Shown piece after piece: positions 47,889-57,004 of a stretch of 64,000 nt of DNA (its first letter is position 1; each line of letters begins with the position of its first letter). Position numbers and translations under genes: made by a program. Origin of the DNA: Chryseobacterium aquifrigidense (GTDB lineage: Bacteria > Bacteroidota > Bacteroidia > Flavobacteriales > Weeksellaceae); assembly GCF_006716485.1 (NCBI RefSeq), contig NZ_VFPD01000001.1:1177096-1241095 (forward strand), given 5' to 3'. The notes beneath the pieces were generated by a model. It had not been told where the DNA came from. It ran no database searches and saw only the letters and a list, made by a program, of their open reading frames with translations.

Positions 47889-48632
47889 ATGCAAAATTCA
47901 ATTTCAAAATACATCAATTGGTCAAAAACACTCTTTACAGCATTGGTGTTGGCAACTGCAGGAACCAATTTCGTTTCAGCACAGGCTGTCGCAGAAAAAA
48001 CAGCTATTGGGACCTCAAAAATATGGGGAACTGTTGACGGAATTTCTGTTGTAGGGCTGGTACAGGGACCTTCTGCCGCCAAGGCAGATTTACAGATCGC
48101 CTGCGTTTTCGAGTATGCGGAAGGGGATATTTTCAATCCACCGGCGCTTCCCAAAGAACTGAACGGTATGGTTCACCTGGATGAAGCACTCAAAGGAATT
48201 ATTACAGAAGTCCGCAAAAAAGGACAATTCAAAGGACATGCGTTGGAAACCTTATTAATTAATCCTCCGAAAGGAAGCCTTGCCTCCGGGAAATTATTGC
48301 TGATCGGGCTCGGAAACAGGAATTCTTTTGATGCCGGGCTCATGAAAGAAGTAGGAAGTGTTGCGATGAGAGAAGCTTTGAAACTGCAGGTACACACCGT
48401 ATCATTTGCCAGTGATATCAAAGATGCCGGAATTGATTCTCCAACCGCTTTAGTGGCAGAAAATGTGGTTTTGGGTGCTTTTGATGCCTATCGTGCACAA
48501 TCTTATTTAAATACTCAGCACCTATCCGACAAAATGAAATTAAAAAAACTGATTCTGCTGGCCGGACCATCATTTTTCACTGTTGCCGGAGGAGGAATTC
48601 AGGATGCGATTTCGAAGTTGAACACCAAATAA
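47889..48632 (+). CDS. Exported lone N-terminal domain of the M17 aminopeptidase type
   Basis: A 247-residue protein with a signal peptide (ends FVSAQAVA near residue 37). The mature part matches the N-terminal, macro-like domain of M17 leucyl aminopeptidases: GKLLLIGLGNRNSFDAG followed by ALKLQVHTVSFA. The catalytic metal-binding C-terminal domain is absent, so it should not be a peptidase. A ligand-binding role is possible. It is translated 6 bp before the amidohydrolase gene. Confidence 0.78.
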   Translation: MQNSISKYINWSKTLFTALVLATAGTNFVSAQAVAEKTAIGTSKIWGTVDGISVVGLVQGPSAAKADLQIACVFEYAEGDIFNPPALPKELNGMVHLDEALKGIITEVRKKGQFKGHALETLLINPPKGSLASGKLLLIGLGNRNSFDAGLMKEVGSVAMREALKLQVHTVSFASDIKDAGIDSPTALVAENVVLGAFDAYRAQSYLNTQHLSDKMKLKKLILLAGPSFFTVAGGGIQDAISKLNTK

Positions 48633-48638
48633 TTACAG

Positions 48639-50528
48639 ATGAAAGCAGATCTCATAGTATACAACGGAAAAATTCACACTTTCAATCAGGAAACTCCGGA
48701 AGTTTCTGCAGTGGCCATTAAAGACGGGAAAATTATTGCGGTCGGAAATGACGGACTGGCAGACCAGTTCGCAGATGAAGCCACGGAACTGATTGATCTT
48801 AAGAAGAAAAGAGTGGTGCCGGGAATCAATGATTCTCACATCCACCTGATCCGTGGCGGATTGAATTACAACCTGGAATTAAGATGGGATGGCGTTCCCT
48901 CACTGGCTGATGCGCTCAGAATGTTAAAAGACCAGGTAGACCGTACACCTTCTCCGCAATGGGTTCGTGTTGTAGGAGGATGGTCCGAATTCCAGTTTGC
49001 AGAAAGAAGGATGCCTACTTTGGAGGAAATTAATGCCATCGCTCCCGAAACACCGGTTTTTATCCTGCATTTATACGACAGGGCCTTAATGAACAGGGCA
49101 GCATTGAAGGCGGTAGGATTTACCAAAGATACTCCGGCTCCGGCAGGCGGACATATTGAAAGAGATGCTAACGGTGAGCCCACGGGGCTGATTATTGCGA
49201 CACCCAATGCCATGATTTTATACTCAACACTGGCAAAAGGTCCGAAGCTTTCCTACGAACACCAGCTGAATTCTACCAGACACTTTATGACAGAACTGAA
49301 CCGCTTCGGAATTACCAGCGTCATTGATGCCGGAGGAGGATTCCAGAATTTCCCGGACGATTATCAGGTGGTGAACGAACTGAATGAGAAAAAACAGCTT
49401 ACCGTAAGGATCGCCTATAATCTTTTTACCCAGAAACCTAAGCATGAATTTGAAGATTTCAGCGATTGGATCGATACTGTAAAATTATACCAGGGCGATG
49501 ACATGTACCGCCACAACGGAGCAGGAGAGATGCTGGTATTTTCGGCAGCAGATTTTGAAGACTTTCTTCAGCCAAGACCGGATCTGCCTGAAAACATGGA
49601 AGCAGATCTTGAAAAAGTAGTCCGGTTACTGGTAGAAAACCGCTGGCCATTCAGACTTCACGCCACCTATAATGAAAGCATCACCCGGTTTTTAAATGTT
49701 TTTGAAAAGATAAACCGCGATATTCCCTTCAATGGTCTTCCATGGATTTTTGATCATGCAGAAACCATTGATGAAAAAAATATCGAAAGGGTAAAAATGC
49801 TTGGCGGCGGAATCGCTATCCAGAGCAGAATGGCCTACCAGGGAGAATATTTTGCAGACCGTTATGGTTCCTCGGCAGCAGAAAGTACACCACCCGTGAA
49901 AAAAATGCTGGGAATGGGAGTTCCTGTAGGTGGAGGCTCGGATGCAACAAGAGTAAGCAGTTATAACCCGTGGGTTTCCATGTATTGGCTGACCGCAGGA
50001 AAAACCGTTGGCGGACTTCAACTGTATCACGAGACAAAGCTGGACAGGGCAACCGCACTGGAACTGTACACAAAAGGCAGCGCATGGTTCTCTCAGGAAC
50101 AGCAGAAAAAAGGTGATATCAGAGTGGGGATGTTTGCTGATCTGGCAGTTCTTAATCAGGATTATTTCACAGTTGATGATGAAGAGATCAAAAATATTGA
50201 AGCGGAAATGACCATTGTAGACGGTAAAATAGTCTATGCAAAAGGAACCTTTTCATCCTATGCACCACCATCCGTTCCTGTACTTCCGGATTGGTCTCCA
50301 ACGAATCTTTATAATGGATATTACCCTGTTGGCGGACACGTCCAGAAAGAAATAGAGAAAAATGCAAAACAGGATTTAAAAGTTCCTTTAGCTTCACAAA
50401 TTCATAGCTGTGCAGGAAGCTGTGATATTCACCATCATAACCATAACCAGGCAAGGATGAGCAACGTGCCTGTTAACAATTACCACACATTCTGGGGAGC
50501 TCTAGGCTGTTCCTGCTTTGCTTTTTAA
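48639..50528 (+). CDS. YtcJ/NfdA-type amidohydrolase with Cys/His-rich tail
   Basis: A 629-residue metal-dependent amidohydrolase. Metal ligands are seen in DSHIHLIRGG (HxH), RLHATYNES and DHAETID (His), and GGGSDATRVSSYNPW (Asp). Relatives include N-substituted formamide deformylase; the substrate here is unknown. After the normal end near residue 560 the protein carries a tail rich in Cys and His (HSCAGSCDIHHHNHN, then GALGCSCFAF), which may bind metal. No signal peptide is seen. It is in the middle of the stress operon. Confidence 0.88.
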   Translation: MKADLIVYNGKIHTFNQETPEVSAVAIKDGKIIAVGNDGLADQFADEATELIDLKKKRVVPGINDSHIHLIRGGLNYNLELRWDGVPSLADALRMLKDQVDRTPSPQWVRVVGGWSEFQFAERRMPTLEEINAIAPETPVFILHLYDRALMNRAALKAVGFTKDTPAPAGGHIERDANGEPTGLIIATPNAMILYSTLAKGPKLSYEHQLNSTRHFMTELNRFGITSVIDAGGGFQNFPDDYQVVNELNEKKQLTVRIAYNLFTQKPKHEFEDFSDWIDTVKLYQGDDMYRHNGAGEMLVFSAADFEDFLQPRPDLPENMEADLEKVVRLLVENRWPFRLHATYNESITRFLNVFEKINRDIPFNGLPWIFDHAETIDEKNIERVKMLGGGIAIQSRMAYQGEYFADRYGSSAAESTPPVKKMLGMGVPVGGGSDATRVSSYNPWVSMYWLTAGKTVGGLQLYHETKLDRATALELYTKGSAWFSQEQQKKGDIRVGMFADLAVLNQDYFTVDDEEIKNIEAEMTIVDGKIVYAKGTFSSYAPPSVPVLPDWSPTNLYNGYYPVGGHVQKEIEKNAKQDLKVPLASQIHSCAGSCDIHHHNHNQARMSNVPVNNYHTFWGALGCSCFAF

Positions 50529-50540
50529 ATATCAATACAT

Positions 50541-50966
50541 ATGGAAATTTTAAAACAGATCCTTTCATCGGATTTAGGCTCAACATTCAATGATGCTTCA
50601 TTTCTGGTTTTCCGGGTACTCCTTGCGATTCAATTGTTCAGAGTGCATGGCTTAAAGAAATTCAGGCCGGAAAACGGACAGAGGGAAGTGATCCCAAATC
50701 CTCTGGGATTGCCTGATCAACTCAATGCCATAGTCGCTTCATTTGCTGATCTGGTGGTTCCGTTTCTGATTATTTTAGGACTGGGAACCAGACTTGCAGT
50801 TTTACCGACCATCGGCGTGACGGCTATAGGATATTTTGTGGTTCACAGAAAAGATTCACTGGAAGTACGGGATGTTCCTTTTATGTACACTCTTTCCCTG
50901 TTACTGATTCTTGCATTGGGAGCAGGAAGATATTCACTTGATTATTACCTATTAAATCTATTATAA
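50541..50966 (+). CDS. DoxX-family membrane protein
   Basis: A 141-residue protein with four predicted helices (LVFRVLLAIQLFRVHGLKKF, then LADLVVPFLIILGLGTRLAV and two more). DoxX-family proteins are linked to redox or thiol stress in several bacteria, but the molecular role is unsettled. It is 1 bp from the Dps gene, so coupling is likely. Confidence 0.85.
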   Translation: MEILKQILSSDLGSTFNDASFLVFRVLLAIQLFRVHGLKKFRPENGQREVIPNPLGLPDQLNAIVASFADLVVPFLIILGLGTRLAVLPTIGVTAIGYFVVHRKDSLEVRDVPFMYTLSLLLILALGAGRYSLDYYLLNLL

Positions 50967-50967
50967 A

Positions 50968-51441
50968 ATGAAAACTTCAATCGGAATTAAAAACGAAAAT
51001 TTAGCAAAAGTTGCTGAAGTACTGGTTAGCACTTTAGCAGACGAATTTCTATTGTATACCAAAACAAGAAAAGCACACTGGAATGTGGAAGGAGCGGATT
51101 TTTACAATAAACACCTGTTTTTCGAGACACAATACGGACAGCTGGACGATATCATCGATGATCTGGCTGAAAGAATCAGAACGCTGGGCCATTATGCGCC
51201 GGCGACTTTAAGGGAGTATCTTGCATTAACGCATCTGTCTGAGCATCATCTGGAATCGAACGACAGTCTGACCTATATCAGAGCACTTCTTTCCGACCAC
51301 GAAAGCATCATCATTCATCTTCGTGAAAATATTGAAAACTTTGCTGTTGAATTCCGTGATTCAGGTACAAGCGACTATATTACCGGATTGCTGGAAACTC
51401 ATGAAAAAATGGCCTGGATGCTCCGTTCACATTTAAAATAA
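50968..51441 (+). CDS. dps: Dps-family ferritin-like protein
   Basis: A 157-residue four-helix protein with the Dps di-iron signature: KTRKAHWNVEGADF (His) and QYGQLDDIIDDLAERIR (Asp and Glu). Dps shells oxidise and store iron and protect DNA from peroxide. Its presence is the clearest sign that this operon answers oxidative stress. It lies 4 bp before the YoaK gene. Confidence 0.94.
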   Translation: MKTSIGIKNENLAKVAEVLVSTLADEFLLYTKTRKAHWNVEGADFYNKHLFFETQYGQLDDIIDDLAERIRTLGHYAPATLREYLALTHLSEHHLESNDSLTYIRALLSDHESIIIHLRENIENFAVEFRDSGTSDYITGLLETHEKMAWMLRSHLK

Positions 51442-51445
51442 AAAA

Positions 51446-52111
51446 ATGGAAGTAAAACATAATATCGGTTTTGTCACCTTATTGTTAACCATGATTGCCG
51501 GATATTGCGATACTGTGACTTTTGTATCGGCAGATGCCCTTTTTTCGGCCCATGTTACGGGAAACTTTATTGTCTTTGCCTATCAGTTTGTGAAAGGATC
51601 GGATATTCATGCCTGGGTAAAGCTGCTTACTTTTCCGGTATTTATTCTTGCGGTTATGGCAGGAGGAAGAATCGCCGGGAAAGTCATTAACCATTATACC
51701 CTGTTGTTCTGGGAAGGAGCATTGCTTTTGTCGGCCGGAATTATTGTTGCCGTTTTCAGTTACTATGGAACATTTTCAGAAGTCGTGATGTATACTGTGG
51801 CTATGATTACTGTTTTTGCAATGGGACTTCAGAATGCTTTCGGAAAACTCTATGCAAAGGACACTCATGGCCCGACTACCATGATGACAGGAAACGTGAC
51901 CCAGGCTTCCCTGGATTTCGGAACGCTTTTATCAAACGGCTTTCACCATCCTGACGCATGGGCAAGCCTGAAGAAGCAACTGATTACCATACTCGGATTT
52001 CTGGTAGGCTGTTTTTTAGGGGCTTATGCAGGAAAACAATATGGGTTGGTAACACTGATTGTACCGGGGCTGGCAATGATCATCTGCTATTTTTACCACC
52101 GTAAAAACTAG
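51446..52111 (+). CDS. YoaK-family (DUF1275) membrane protein, copy 1
   Basis: A 221-residue protein with about six predicted helices. It has the family pattern GYCDTVTFVSADALFSAHVTGN near the start and the GPTTMMTGNVTQ motif in the middle. Function is unknown. A second member is encoded at 60562 on the opposite arm of the island. Confidence 0.87.
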   Translation: MEVKHNIGFVTLLLTMIAGYCDTVTFVSADALFSAHVTGNFIVFAYQFVKGSDIHAWVKLLTFPVFILAVMAGGRIAGKVINHYTLLFWEGALLLSAGIIVAVFSYYGTFSEVVMYTVAMITVFAMGLQNAFGKLYAKDTHGPTTMMTGNVTQASLDFGTLLSNGFHHPDAWASLKKQLITILGFLVGCFLGAYAGKQYGLVTLIVPGLAMIICYFYHRKN

Positions 52112-52156
52112 TATTCGGCTATGGCAGATTACAGGATAATAGATTACCTTTAAAAA

Positions 52157-54424
52157 ATGAATTTCAGTCTTTATTTTTTATCTAAAAATCTACTAAAGAT
52201 AGTATGTTTTTCGTTGGTTTTGATGTTTTCATGCAATACAAAAGCACAGACCCAGGAAAATCCTGCACTGTTGAGAAAACAGATTTCCTCTTCCATCAAT
52301 ACAACTCAGAAAATCACTTTATTGCTGCGCCTGAGTGACTATTACATTACTAAAAAAGGGGAGTTGAAAGCTGATCTCGACAGTGCCGCTATTCTGAACA
52401 GACAGGCAAAAGCACTGAATATGAAATCCGGAGATCCTATGTCTGCCGGAAAACTCATCTTTCTGGATGCTAAAATAGATAAAGAAAGAGGCAGTAAAAA
52501 TATTGCTTTTTCCAAAATGAAAGAGGCGCTTTCTTATTTTGAAAATCATCATTTTAAGGAGCAGGCCGGAGAAGCATACAATGAATTATCATATATGTAT
52601 GACAATAAACCTGAATACTTTGATACTAAAATCAAACTGAAAGAAAAAGCATTGGAACGTTTTAAGAATTCAGGATCAAAACTGAATCAGGCAGGCGTTT
52701 TAAAAGATCTTGGCGAGCTTTATTACATGAAGGAGAATTCCGACAAGGCTCTGGAATTGCTCAAAGAATCGCTATCTGTTTACCAGTCGGCGAAATTCAA
52801 AGAATTACAGAGTGTGTACAATCTTATTTCGCAGGTTGAAATTCAGAAGGCGGATTACGAAGAAGCGCTCCGTTATGGTCTTCTTGCAGAAAAAACAGCC
52901 GAAAGTGTGAATGATTACTCTTTGCAGATGTGCTCTATTTACAGCAATATCGGAATGGTGTATTATTATCTTCGTAAGAATGATGATGCCATGAAGTATT
53001 GGGAAAAATCACTGGCCACAGCAAAGAAAAACAAAGATAACGGCTATATAAGAACGGTAGCCAATAATATTTCTACCATGCTGATCAGACAGAGAAAGTT
53101 TAATCAGGCTATTACCATGATTCAGGAGTACAGAGAAAGGTATCCGATTGTAGATCAGAATTTTGAAATGTCAGAAAACTATATTCTGTTCAGTACCTAC
53201 ACTATTTTAAAGCAGTTTAAAGAAGCGGAAGCCTATTACAAAAAACTGGTGGCTTATTACGGTGAAAATGCAGAAAAAAACAACCAGCAGGCGTCATTGC
53301 TGCGAAGCTTTGTTTTCTATCATTACCAGACCCGGAACTTTAATAAAATGTATCGTGAAGCCAGACTTTTTGATTCAATTGCTAAAAATAACGGAAATGA
53401 TATGCTTCGCTCGGAAAATCATTTAATGTGGTTCAAAGCAGATTCCATACAGGGAAAATACCTTGATGCTATACAGCATTATCAGCTATACAAGAAACTT
53501 TCCGATTCTGTTTTTAACGGTGAAAAAAGCAAGCAGATCAACAGCCTTAAAATTCAGTTTGAGACAGAGCAGAAGGATAAAAACATTCAACTGCTGACCC
53601 AGAAAGCAAAACTGCAGGATATTAAGATTGCCAATGATACCTTTATCAGATATGTCTTCATCGGGAGTATTCTGGCGCTGATCCTTTTTGCAGCTTTGCT
53701 GTATAACCGTTCAAGATTAAAAAGCAATGCCAATAAAAACCTTGAACTGAAACGTAAACAGATTGATGAGCAGAACGAACAGCTGAAGAAATTACTTTCT
53801 GAGAAAGAATGGCTTTTAAAGGAAATTCATCACAGGGTTAAAAATAATCTGCAGATTGTGATCAGCCTGTTGAATACACAATCGGCTTATCTGGACAATG
53901 AAGATGCCCTGCTGGCTATTCAGAACAGCCAGCACAGAATGCACGCCATGTCTCTTATCCACCAGAAGCTTTATCAGTCTGATAATCTTTCAATGATTGA
54001 TATGTCGTGGTATATTTATGAGCTGATTACCTACATCAAAGAATGTTATTCATCCGACAGAAAAATTAATTTTACAGTGGATACGGATAAAGTATTTCTT
54101 GATGTAGCACAAGCGGTTCCGATGGGGTTGATCGTTAATGAAGCAGTCAACAATACCGTAAAATATGCATTTCCGGATGACCGGAAAGGTGAAGTTTCTG
54201 TTTCGTTTAAAAATACAGGTGAAGACCTTTGTGAACTGAAGATCTCAGATAATGGAGTGGGGCTTCCGGAAGATTTTAATATCGAAGAAACAGAATCTTT
54301 GGGGATGAATCTGATGCGCGGACTTACCGATCAGCTGGATGGAACCTTCCATCTTGAAAACAATGGTGGCTTAAAAGTGACGATTACCTTCAGAAAAAAT
54401 ACAGAAATAACTCCTTCAAATTAA
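52157..54424 (+). CDS. TPR sensor histidine kinase (HisKA_2 type)
   Basis: A 755-residue protein with a signal-like N-terminal segment, tetratricopeptide-type helices over about 60-470, one membrane helix near 500-518 (VFIGSILALILFAALLY) and a coiled segment. The kinase core follows: H-box EIHHRVKNNLQIV (His558/His559), N-box NEAVNNTVKYAFPDD and G-boxes DNGVGLPEDF and LGMNLMRGL. The periplasmic repeats should sense a signal or partner. It is 12 bp before its response regulator. Confidence 0.92.
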   Translation: MNFSLYFLSKNLLKIVCFSLVLMFSCNTKAQTQENPALLRKQISSSINTTQKITLLLRLSDYYITKKGELKADLDSAAILNRQAKALNMKSGDPMSAGKLIFLDAKIDKERGSKNIAFSKMKEALSYFENHHFKEQAGEAYNELSYMYDNKPEYFDTKIKLKEKALERFKNSGSKLNQAGVLKDLGELYYMKENSDKALELLKESLSVYQSAKFKELQSVYNLISQVEIQKADYEEALRYGLLAEKTAESVNDYSLQMCSIYSNIGMVYYYLRKNDDAMKYWEKSLATAKKNKDNGYIRTVANNISTMLIRQRKFNQAITMIQEYRERYPIVDQNFEMSENYILFSTYTILKQFKEAEAYYKKLVAYYGENAEKNNQQASLLRSFVFYHYQTRNFNKMYREARLFDSIAKNNGNDMLRSENHLMWFKADSIQGKYLDAIQHYQLYKKLSDSVFNGEKSKQINSLKIQFETEQKDKNIQLLTQKAKLQDIKIANDTFIRYVFIGSILALILFAALLYNRSRLKSNANKNLELKRKQIDEQNEQLKKLLSEKEWLLKEIHHRVKNNLQIVISLLNTQSAYLDNEDALLAIQNSQHRMHAMSLIHQKLYQSDNLSMIDMSWYIYELITYIKECYSSDRKINFTVDTDKVFLDVAQAVPMGLIVNEAVNNTVKYAFPDDRKGEVSVSFKNTGEDLCELKISDNGVGLPEDFNIEETESLGMNLMRGLTDQLDGTFHLENNGGLKVTITFRKNTEITPSN

Positions 54425-54436
54425 AGGCTGATTACC

Positions 54437-55789
54437 ATGAAAGAAAAAATATTAATTGTAGAAGATGAATTTATTGTAGCCAATGATCTGAAACTGATGC
54501 TGATGAAGGCCGGTTACCAGGTTACAGGAATCGCGTCTTCAGTGGTTCAGGCCAGGAAACTGATTGCAGATAACAAACCAGATTGGGTGCTTCTTGATAT
54601 CATCTTAAAAGGTGATCTTACAGGAATTGATCTGGCCTGGGAACTGCGTGAAATGCATCTGCCTTTTCTTTATATTTCAGCCAATACCAACCAGTCTACT
54701 CTGGAAGCAGTGAAAGAAACACAGCCCTACGGGTTTATGGTAAAGCCTTTCCGGGAGCGTGATATGATTGTTATGCTTGATATTGCCAGATACCGTTATG
54801 ATATGGAAAGAGGCTGTGAATTGTGCACTGATACCGGAAATAATGAAGTTATAGAAGGAATTATCGGGAAAAGCAAGGTGCTTCAGGATGTCGTTGAAAA
54901 AATAAGAATAGTCGCTCCTACAGATACCTCTGTTCTGGTGGTCGGGGAGAGCGGAACGGGAAAGGAAAAAGTAGCCCACTCCGTTCATGAGCTTTCAGAC
55001 CGCAGCACTCATCCTATTGTTGTGGTGAACTGTGCTGCACTGCCGCATGCGCTTATCGAATCCGAATTGTTCGGGCATGAAAAAGGAAGCTTTACCGGAG
55101 CCAATACATTGAGGATCGGAAAATTTGAACAGGCCAATGGAGGAACAGTCTTTCTGGATGAAATAGGAGAGCTGCCACTGGATTCGCAGGTTAAACTGCT
55201 GAGAGTTTTACAGGAAAAAGAAATTGAAAGGCTGGGAGGAAATAACACGATTAAAGTAAACGTAAGAATCGTAGCAGCTACCAACCGTTCTCTGGAAAAA
55301 GAAGTGGCAGAAGGAAGATTCAGGCTGGATTTATATTACCGTTTGAATGTTTTCCCTATTGAGCTGCCCCCGCTGAGAGAACGAAAGGAAGATATTGTAT
55401 TGCTGGCCCATTTTTTCCTGAATAAATATGCAGCGGCATCAAGAAGAAATATCACATCCATCAGTGAAAAAGCGCTGGAGCAGCTATTGAATTATCACTG
55501 GCCGGGAAATATCCGCGAGCTGGAGCATCTTATTGAAAGAAGTGTTCTTCTGGCCAAAACTGCAGAAATAGAACGTTTTGACCTGCCTGAAAACATAGAA
55601 AAACCTATAGAAACACAGGGCCCATTGAAATCACTGGAAGATATGGAAAGAGATCATATTATGAATGCACTTCAGACTTCCAACGGAAAAGTTTCCGGAC
55701 CGGGTGGTGCCGCGGAACTGTTGAAAATACAAGCTCAGACTTTATATTCCAAAATGAAAAAACTGGGAATTGACAAAGGCTATAAATAA
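54437..55789 (+). CDS. Sigma-54-dependent response regulator
   Basis: A 450-residue NtrC-type protein. The receiver has Asp54 in VLLDIILKG and Lys in MVKPF. The AAA+ domain has Walker A GESGTGKEK, the sigma-54 contact loop GSFTGA, Walker [11 protein letters not shown] and a C-terminal DNA-binding helix-turn-helix (GPGGAAELLKIQAQTLYSKM). It should activate RpoN-dependent promoters when phosphorylated by the kinase encoded just upstream. The helix-turn-helix is similar to that of the second sigma-54 activator at 57005 ([17 protein letters not shown]), so they may bind related sites. Confidence 0.94.
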   Translation: MKEKILIVEDEFIVANDLKLMLMKAGYQVTGIASSVVQARKLIADNKPDWVLLDIILKGDLTGIDLAWELREMHLPFLYISANTNQSTLEAVKETQPYGFMVKPFRERDMIVMLDIARYRYDMERGCELCTDTGNNEVIEGIIGKSKVLQDVVEKIRIVAPTDTSVLVVGESGTGKEKVAHSVHELSDRSTHPIVVVNCAALPHALIESELFGHEKGSFTGANTLRIGKFEQANGGTVFLDEIGELPLDSQVKLLRVLQEKEIERLGGNNTIKVNVRIVAATNRSLEKEVAEGRFRLDLYYRLNVFPIELPPLRERKEDIVLLAHFFLNKYAAASRRNITSISEKALEQLLNYHWPGNIRELEHLIERSVLLAKTAEIERFDLPENIEKPIETQGPLKSLEDMERDHIMNALQTSNGKVSGPGGAAELLKIQAQTLYSKMKKLGIDKGYK

Positions 55790-55905
55790 TCCCGGACAAA
55801 GCTAGCCGGAGATAATATTTCCTTTCAATTTTTAATCATAATTCTTCAAATAATTGGAGGATTAAAATCATTATGTCTTTACAATATTAAATCAATCAGG
55901 TAATT

Positions 55906-56520
55906 ATGGAAAAAGAAACGCTCAGAATAGAAGGGTTCAGCGATGGTGTTTTTGCAATAGCCGTTACGCTTTTGGTGCTGGATCTTCACTTCCCCGAAGA
56001 GAACTCAATACAAAACGGGAATGATCTGCTGATCTTTCTGAAGAATCAGTGGCCGGCATTTCTGGCATTTATCCTTTCATTTTTTAGCATCTTTATCATG
56101 TGGGTGAATCATCATAAGATTTTCAAACAGATCTACAGCCGGAATTCAGCAATTACGTTCGCCAATGGACTGATCCTTTTTCTGGTGTCAGCAGTTTCTT
56201 ATCCTACCGCTTTGCTGGCAAGGTATTTTGACGGTGAAGCCTCTTCTGTTGTCGTGGCACTTTATACCGGTATTTTTGTCCTGATTAATCTTGCTTACAA
56301 TTTACTATGGTTTCTGGCCACCCGTAATAAAAAGCTTTTGCGCCCGGGTATTACTGATACGGCTATAAAAAAGATCCACAACAACTACTTGTATGGACTT
56401 CCTATTTATGTTATGGCATTAATCCTGTCATTCTGGATCCCGGCCTTGTCGCTGCTGATCATTTTAGGACTTTGGATTTTCTGGGCATTGTCTTCTGGGA
56501 AAATAGAAATGGTTGATTAA
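55906..56520 (+). CDS. TMEM175-type membrane protein (DUF1211)
   Basis: A 204-residue protein with about six helices. It begins with the family motif RIEGFSDGVFAIAVTLLVLDL, the FSD signature of TMEM175 potassium channels. Potassium conductance is plausible but not shown by sequence alone. It lies 116 bp after the response regulator and may be separate. Its last codons overlap the end of the convergent SUKH gene by 4 bp (shared bases 56517-56520). Confidence 0.87.
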   Translation: MEKETLRIEGFSDGVFAIAVTLLVLDLHFPEENSIQNGNDLLIFLKNQWPAFLAFILSFFSIFIMWVNHHKIFKQIYSRNSAITFANGLILFLVSAVSYPTALLARYFDGEASSVVVALYTGIFVLINLAYNLLWFLATRNKKLLRPGITDTAIKKIHNNYLYGLPIYVMALILSFWIPALSLLIILGLWIFWALSSGKIEMVD

Positions 56521-56999
56521 AAAGGATTATGTCCCTGTTTTACATCATCAATCTGATCTTCTATATATTGAGAGAGAGTCTTGTTTAAAAGGGACGTAAT
56601 AAATTGGATATCGCTCCTTGACGGTAAATAGGCTTGTCTTATTATTGGATCATCTCCTTCATCCAGATATATAAATAAAAATTGATCCCCTGCATTATAG
56701 GCATCGACAACAAAAAAGTTTCTGTTGATATTTCTATTATAGAACAATAACCACGACCTGGCAGCATCTTGAAGTTCTTCCTGAGTTTCAAAAATATTAT
56801 AATCCAGAACATAACAATAGTTTCCTGCAAGAAATAAAAGCTCTTTTAAAACTTTTGGAAAAGCTTGTCCATTGTTATATTTTACTTCAAGCTGTTGTAT
56901 TTCTATAGGCGAAATTGGTTTTATCCTTCCTTCATATTCCTGATTATTGGGATATGCTGCCGGATTACTCTGTAAATATTTTAAAAGCTCTATTTCCAT
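56517..56999 (-). CDS. SMI1/KNR4 (SUKH)-family protein
   Basis: A 160-residue protein with the SUKH fold pattern: the start SPIEIQQLEVKYN, then FPKVLKELLFLAGNYCYVLDY, and later FLFIYLDEGDDPIIRQAY. SUKH proteins include immunity proteins to polymorphic toxins, but no toxin gene is next to it. It is 5 bp downstream of the GAF-sigma-54 gene on the same strand and is probably on its transcript. Confidence 0.75.
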   Translation of the reverse strand: MEIELLKYLQSNPAAYPNNQEYEGRIKPISPIEIQQLEVKYNNGQAFPKVLKELLFLAGNYCYVLDYNIFETQEELQDAARSWLLFYNRNINRNFFVVDAYNAGDQFLFIYLDEGDDPIIRQAYLPSRSDIQFITSLLNKTLSQYIEDQIDDVKQGHNPF

Positions 57000-57004
57000 A
57001 TTGA

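Noticed and set aside
56517..56999. Polymorphic toxin-immunity pair based on the SUKH protein
   Set aside because: No toxin-like or large secreted gene adjoins it; the neighbours are a sigma-54 activator and a membrane protein.
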